From NCBI GenBank assembly GCA_030142905.1, contig JASJOG010000319.1, forward strand, positions 62,001-126,000: a stretch of 64,000 nucleotides of DNA. The letters run 5' to 3'. The position numbers were made by a program, and so were the translations under genes. The stretch is from Heliopora coerulea. Lineage: Eukaryota; Cnidaria; Anthozoa; Scleralcyonacea; Helioporidae. Below, one piece after another: positions 58,285 through 64,000 of the stretch (position 1 is its first letter; the number at the start of each line of letters is the position of its first letter). Below the pieces are notes generated by a model, which was given only the letters and a program-made list of their open reading frames with translations, did not search any database and had not been told where the DNA came from.

Positions 58285-59114
58285 GGGTGCGTTTTCACTA
58301 GGATGTTTTACTAGCCTAACATTCCTTTAGGTGTTTTGTTCACAGACCAACTTTAAACTAGCTTAACTTGACTACTGTTTTCACTGTAAATGTTAGGTGT
58401 GTTGAGGTATTTATTTGAGTGACAGGGGCACATAGCCAACGTTACAAAATCGCGCGCAATTTAAAATAATCATGGCCGGAGAAGTAGTGTTTACAACACT
58501 TCTCTTGATCATTGCCGTATTTTTTCGAAAGCATGGCAAATTTCTGCGCAATCTTCGATTTCAATCTTTACAACGCAGACGAAGAGCAAGTCTTGTTGCT
58601 TTCCTATTGAAGCGAGAGCAAAATCGTCGGTGAGTTAAGCGACATCGGTGGTGGCATAGTGAAACAATTTCTAAAATTAAAAAAAAATTAACAATAGGTC
58701 TATAAAATTGAGATTGACCGAACGTAAATTTGAATAATTGGTATTTACCTGAAATTTAAAGGAGTACTGGAGTGCGTAGCGCCGTAAAAGTAAATGTTAT
58801 GATTATCAAAGTTGTCCTCTGTCATCGTGGTACGAGTGTTTCGAGTTCAACAAGCTCAAAGTAATAAAGACATGCTGAAAATCTGTCACACATCTGTCAT
58901 GAAGGACGCCGTGATTGGCTGCTGTGTTTACTTGACCAAGTTTGACCATCTTGCTAGGTCGTCTAACTTGGACGTGATTTCCGGTGTTTTGACATTTTTC
59001 CAAGTGAAAACACTCCGCGTTTTTAACTTGCCTAACTTTTCGTAGGCTGTTTTCACTGTACTTCCGGACTTTCAATGTTAAACTCGTCTAAAATGTCCTA
59101 GTGAAAACGTACCG
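58285..59114 (+). mobile_element. Harbinger-like element nested in the hAT
   Basis: Inverted termini (GGTGCGTTTTCACTAGGA left, its near-complement right) bound 830 bp, with ATT on both flanks. The termini resemble PIF/Harbinger ends, and one short ORF fits the start of a Harbinger protein. The DDE catalytic part is missing. Confidence 0.6.
58472..58633 (+). pseudogene. Short Harbinger-protein N-terminus-like ORF, 53 aa
   Basis: It starts MAGEVVFTTLLLIIAVFF and continues with a basic stretch (RFQSLQRRRRASLVAFLLK), ending at TGA. A hydrophobic start followed by a poly-Arg run is common at the N-terminus of Harbinger transposases or their first exons. The downstream domain is not here. Low certainty. 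Confidence 0.3.
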
Positions 59115-59710
59115 ATTGTATGACCGGCAATGCCGTTTTGCCAATTCAGTGCCAAACATGCCATTTGACAATGCCAAACATTCATCATATTGTAACGAGT
59201 TACGCTATTATCTGTTTTGTACCTGTCAATGACTCGTCCCTCCTAGTTTCATATTAGTGAATTACGCTAATTTATTCACGTAGAATACTCGGCAATAAAC
59301 TCATGTAATATCCTATAAATAACAAGTAGTAATGTTCTAAAAATATCCTAAACCTCGTATAAATAGAAGCCCGCTTGTAAACTAGTTCATTTGAGTTCAG
59401 AGTTGCTAACTCAGCCTAATAAAGTCACAAAATACCGATCAAATTGTGCTAGCGTTTCTCCACTTCAGTAGAGAACCTCAGATATACTCTGGTCTATTCA
59501 GAATTTCCCTTACCCCAGGGAACGTATCCTGAACAAGTCACAGGTTTTTTGTTAACACACTTTATTTTTACTCTTAAAGCTTTTTTTTCCATGCGGTTGT
59601 TCACGTGGCTGTCGCGAAGTTATTCACAGAGCTAACACGTGAACTGTCCATTACGTAATATCCAACAGGTCTATGACAACATTATATTACGTTCCGTCTT
59701 TGCTTTCATA

Positions 59711-61502
59711 ATGCCTCCAAAAAAGAAAATGAGATATGACGATTCATATTTGAAATTCGGTTTTACTGTGATAAAGTCTGGTGGAGAAGATAAACCGCAG
59801 TGTGTTTTGTGCTCCGAGGTGTTGGCATCTACTTCCCTAAAGCCCAGCAAATTGAAAAGACACTTGGAAACAAAGCATCCCAGTTCAATAAATAAAGATG
59901 TGAACTTCTTCAAACGCCAAGCCGAAAGATTGATCAAATCCAGACTTGATGACATAGGAATGTTTTCGCAGGACATTACTGCTGGTCTGAAAGCCTCCTA
60001 CGAGGTTTCAAGGAGAATAGCTGCCGCCAAAAAACCCCACAACATTGCAGAACAGTTGATATTGCCTTGTTGTAAAGACATCATCTCGAATGTGCTAGGA
60101 AGTTCTGAACTTCAGAAGCTGAAGCATATCTCCCTGTCAAACGATACTGTTAGCAGGCGAATAACTGAGTTGTCTGATAACATTCTGTCCCAGGTGGTGT
60201 CGAAGATCCAAAATTCAATTATTGGCTTTTTTGCGATCCAGCTTGATGAAACGATTGATGTCGCCAACTTAGCCCAACTTTGCGTCTACGTACGTTATGT
60301 ACATGACAAGCACCTGGAAGACGAATTCTTGTTTTGTGAAACCCTCAGCACCAAAACAACCGCAAGGGAAATATTTAAAGTGGACAGATTTTTTGAGGTG
60401 CATAGTATCAATGGAGAGCATGTTATTGGCGTGTGCACAGATGGTGCTCCGGCGATGCTTGGTTGCCGTTCCGGTTTTCAAACGTTGGTAAAGGAAAAGT
60501 CCCCAGAAGCTATTGGTACACACTGCACAATTCATCGTCAAGCACTGATGGCAAAAACTATGCCTGATGAGTTGAAAAATGTTTTGAATGATGTGATCAA
60601 AGCAGTGAATTTTATTAAAGCGAACGTACTCAACTCGTTTGTTTGCTGAGTTATGCAAAGAAAATGATTCCGAATTCGAAACTCTTTTGTTGCACTCACA
60701 CGTGAGATGGCTTTCAAAGGGGAAAGTATTGAAGAGAGTTTTCGTACTACGAAAAGAAATACACGAATTTCTGCAAGACGCTAAACCTGGCACGCACGAA
60801 AAATTCTCCAATGACCGTTTTCTGATGTGCCAGTCATTTTTGGTGGACATATTCGAATCCGTGAATCCCGTCAATCTGGCGCTGCAAGGAAAAGAGATCA
60901 CCGTGCTCCACTGTCATGAAAAATTGACTGCTTTTAAAATGAAGCTTGCACTGTGGCATTCCAAGCTAGATAGCAAGAACTTTGCGCCATTTCCACAGCT
61001 AAACACATTGCTTGATGAAAACGAACTTCACGTCGATGACGATATCCTTGATGTGATGAAGCACCATGTTTCAATTTTTGGCGAGGAAATTTCTCGGTAC
61101 TTTCCCGATCTACAGGAATTTGAAAAGTACTATCGTTTTATCAACAATCCGTTTGCACTCTCTGTTAGCGATCTGCCTTCAGAAGACAACTTAATTCAAG
61201 AACAGTTTATTGATTTGGTGAATGATGGGAGTGCAAAAAAAGGTTTTCGTGAAATGTGTTGCAGTGACTTTTGGATTGAAATGGCGCAGTCATTTCCCGA
61301 TGTAGGAAAGATGGCTCTAAGAGTGCTGATTCCATTTACAACCACCTATGCGTGTGAGACTACGTTTTCAACTCTACTTGCCATCAAAACAAAATCCCGA
61401 AACAGATTGGATGTGACTCATGACATGAGAGTTGCACTGTCCAAAACACAGCCCAACGTAGAAGAACTATTAAAAGTCAAGCAGGTGCACCCATCTCATT
61501 GA
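59711..61502 (+). pseudogene. hAT transposase (BED finger, ZBED5-like), one frameshift
   Basis: From the ATG at 59711 (MPPKKKMRYDD): a BED zinc finger C31-x2-C34-x16-H51-x4-H56. Then come an RNase-H-like core with QLDETIDVANLAQL and CTDGAPAMLG, the CTIHRQAL block, and after the shift the HSHVRWLSKGKVLKR block. The C-terminal hAT dimerisation region is LIPFTTTYACETTFSTLLAI. At about 60633 the frame LNS|RLFAELCKEND is broken by a single indel and a premature TGA at 60647. The rest stays open to 61502. One lesion in about 600 codons suggests a fairly young copy. This family has given rise to domesticated host genes in animals. Confidence 0.9.
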
Positions 61503-61683
61503 ACTGTACTGTAAAATTGATGACTGAGATTTGCTGTTTTTGAAATAAATAATTGTTTACCAAATAACATTTTGATTATGTTGATTGTCCTTAGTTTTGT
61601 AAGGGGACCGCGAATCATAAAAAAATAGTAAGGAGGCCGCCACGTAAAATTTTTTGAAAAGTTTGAGAACCACTGGTCTAGCC

Positions 61684-64000
61684 GTTCTTCTTGTTCGTCT
61701 AAATCATCTTCAACGTCATCAGAGTATGTGACAGCAAATTCTGAAGAATCTGATACTTAAATACAGAATTCCAAAATTCGTCCTACAAAGACCATTGCTG
61801 AATTTATACTACAGATGGCTAATCCGTCTTGACGAACTTGGACAAGCATTTTTAGTTTGTCTGGTGGTTTATCTGTGTATAAATGGACAACTTGATGAAG
61901 TGTTTATACAGTTCGTGTTAACAAACAAACTAATGCGAATAATTCGTCTGGACAGATAACTCCTGTGAGTATATAAATACGCAAGCTGACAAACTCTACA
62001 ATTGACACGCAGTGAATCAACAGTTTGTTAGGCAGGTCTAATGAATACGCAAAAAATCTATGAAACTATCAGTGTTATTCTTAGTTCGTCCCGTGCTTGT
62101 ACAAGACGCCAATATCGAACCGATGGCTTCAACCAATTAGACTGTTGAATAAGAACAAATCCTAGCTGATGAACCACAAAATAAAACCACTCTTCAACAG
62201 TGTTTCAATTCCGACGTTGACGTTAATTCTTGGTAAATTTGTTCTTTAATTTATTCATGCAATGAACACAGTAATAGTAATAGTAACCGTTCTCTGGTTC
62301 ATATCATAATCACTAAGGCGCAAGGTGCGAATGTGACAACTGTACCCTGGTCTTGATGGTTGAGCCTGACGATTGTCGCTATTGTATGGAAATTCACGGT
62401 ACTCACAATCAAATGTTCCCGTTCGAAACTAGTGAAAATGAGCTGAAATGCATTTGTTGGAGTGAATGACAAAATGGTATAGAAAGTATGCTTCTGTGTT
62501 TAGAGAAGGACTAGAGACCAGATCAAAATAAGATTTCCTATACGTTCTTTGAACCAGATCGGTAGTATAACATTCCCAGATATGTTTCAATGAGCTACAA
62601 TACCGGCTTTAAATAGAGGTTGAACATGAAAATATAACAGCAGATAGGTTAAGATGGTAGTTCTAACCTCAAGTTAGAGTCATTGTTTGGTTGAGGATGG
62701 CATGTCAGCAACATCAAAAAAGATCATTATACTTTGCTTTAGACATATCCAGTGAATGATTCTGGTTGATCCATTTACAGATTTTTGTGTCTTATTAAGG
62801 AGCTCACAGCAAGGTCAAGGCATCTTACGTTCCCTCGAGCTGCTACAGTGCCATAAGATCAACATTCCCGAATGACGACGGCCATAAATAACTGGAGTTT
62901 GTTTAAGAGAAGTGTCTGACTCGTTGCTATAGTCCTATACCACACAGCATATTGAATTAGCACGAACTTTCTTCCACACACTACTGTATTTTGTTGGGTT
63001 AAGAATATGACGCCACAGTTCCTCTCAAGTTACAAAAGAGCCCATGTTGGCGGCTGCAAAATTACTGATTTCCAAACTCCATACCATCACAGCCCGTTAT
63101 GAGTAGGTAAACTTTGAAATGGTGACATAAAGGGGGGATGAAAATTTTGTCATAGTGACACTTTAAGTAACCGGAAAAAAAGTGAGTGGCAAGGATAAAT
63201 TATGTAAGAATTAGAATAAAGCAAGAGGAACAGAGCCGATATTATTTTTGAGAGAATAGTTTAGTTTGTGAATAAGAAGATCTTCTTTCATTAATAATTG
63301 GAAAGGTGAGGTGCAGGCGGTTTATTGAAACCGCTCACTCGGTATCATAAAAAGACTTCCGCATTCTTTCTGCTTACACCTCACGTTCAGAATTACAGAA
63401 TGTTAGTCTTTCTTTTAATTATTACCCAAATTAGATTATGGCTTTCCAAAGTCACAATTGATTCATGAGGTATCTTAAAAGCGTTGTCTTGAACGTGTAT
63501 TGACGACACAAGGTTAGCAAAAGTACATACTTTCTTCAACTTCTTGTGAGGTAAACATTCTCGGATATTAAGGTGAAAGCTCACACGCACTCCATTGAAA
63601 ACTGTGGTATTAATGTGCATGCAACAACATTGTTCAAGCTAAATCTTTGGACACGAATATGACTACCTTCTTTGGCTCACTGAAGGAAAATGTTTATTCG
63701 ATCACCTAACTAACTTGCAACTGGATGGTACAAATCACATACTTTTCAAAACTTGCACTTCTGATCGTTTCAAAACTTTAATCTGGCAAATAACCGTTTT
63801 GTATAATTTGCAATAATTTGTCGACTCGGTATTTTATTCATACTGTATAGTCTCTCACTGTCGAATTTCTTCGAGTCATTTACCAATTTGTTTGTGTTAG
63901 AATTTTAATTGCCAGTTTGAAAATTAAAATGCGACTACCAAAATCCCTGGTTATTGCTAGAAAGCGTTAATTAAAATCCGAATTGCTGGAAAAGACTAAG
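61684..64000. other. LIS1 intron 8 continuation, no recognised gene
   Basis: Begins with a short Ser-rich open frame interrupted by the hAT insertion (see findings). Otherwise no coding or repeat structure that I can support. The next LIS1 exon is not in this stretch. Confidence 0.4.

Larger units (their letters stand above)
58162..61675 (+). mobile_element. hAT transposon (Charlie/ZBED5-like) with perfect 8-bp target duplication
   Basis: GTCTAGCC lies at 58154-58161 and 61676-61683. The ends read CA(T/G)TGGTTCTCAAACT, the classic hAT terminus, followed by GC-rich subterminal sequence (GGTCCCCT / AAGGGGACCGCG). The 3.5-kb element carries a BED-finger hAT transposase on the plus strand with one frameshift. 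A Harbinger-like element is inserted in its 5' part. Confidence 0.92.

Noticed and set aside
1..64000. CRISPR array, bacterial operon or rRNA content
   Set aside because: Spliced LIS1, animal transposon families and the absence of spaced direct repeats or rRNA blocks exclude these.

Overview
This is animal nuclear DNA: AT-rich, spliced, gene-poor and crowded with transposable elements. Standalone P2X7-ballast-like coding, Penelope-like elements with hammerhead-type motifs, a BEL/Pao retrotransposon and CR1/L2-type LINEs together suggest an invertebrate, most likely an anthozoan cnidarian (coral or sea anemone). That placement is an inference.

The one host gene I recognise with confidence is the 5' part of LIS1 (PAFAH1B1) on the + strand. 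Eight coding exons run from 16466 to 56117. They encode the LisH domain, a coiled coil and three WD40 repeats in one continuous phase. The remaining WD repeats lie beyond the window. A plausible 5' UTR exon pair precedes the start codon.

Layout. 1-2.7 kb: a partial tandem repeat, then a promoter-like region driving two tightly spaced orphan ORFs. 2.7-5.8 kb: a CR1/L2-type LINE (minus) with an SGNH-esterase ORF1. 5.8-6.7 kb: a Penelope-like tail with a GIY-YIG domain and a hammerhead-like motif. 6.8-11 kb: two diverged 1.45-kb direct repeats around a hAT-like MITE. 11.1-13.1 kb: a LINE with a restriction-like endonuclease (minus). 13.1-16.4 kb: upstream region of LIS1. LIS1 intron 1 (16.5-30.3 kb) holds three short elements side by side, a piggyBac copy with TTAA ends, a second CR1/L2-type LINE, a hAT MITE and a Tc1/mariner fragment. 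Intron 2 (30.4-33.6 kb) holds a TTAA-flanked palindromic element carrying P2X7-ballast coding. Intron 4 (35.6-42.7 kb) holds Harbinger-like and Tigger-like MITEs, a tRNA-like sequence between perfect inverted repeats, and a miRNA-precursor-like hairpin. Intron 5 holds a palindrome with two opposed hammerhead motifs. Intron 7 (46-56 kb) holds a BEL/Pao element inserted in a TTA-flanked MITE, and two Penelope fragments placed head to head. The last intron (56.1 kb onward) holds a hAT element with 8-bp target duplications and a Harbinger-like element nested inside it.

Almost all transposon ORFs are broken. Within LIS1 introns the large retroelements (LINE, BEL) and the piggyBac all lie antisense to the gene. 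The most unusual material is the opposed hammerhead palindrome (43716-44077), the palindromic TTAA element with P2X7-ballast coding (31013-33298), the near-perfect hairpins at 42168 and 45634, and the orphan two-ORF cassette at 1.5-2.7 kb.
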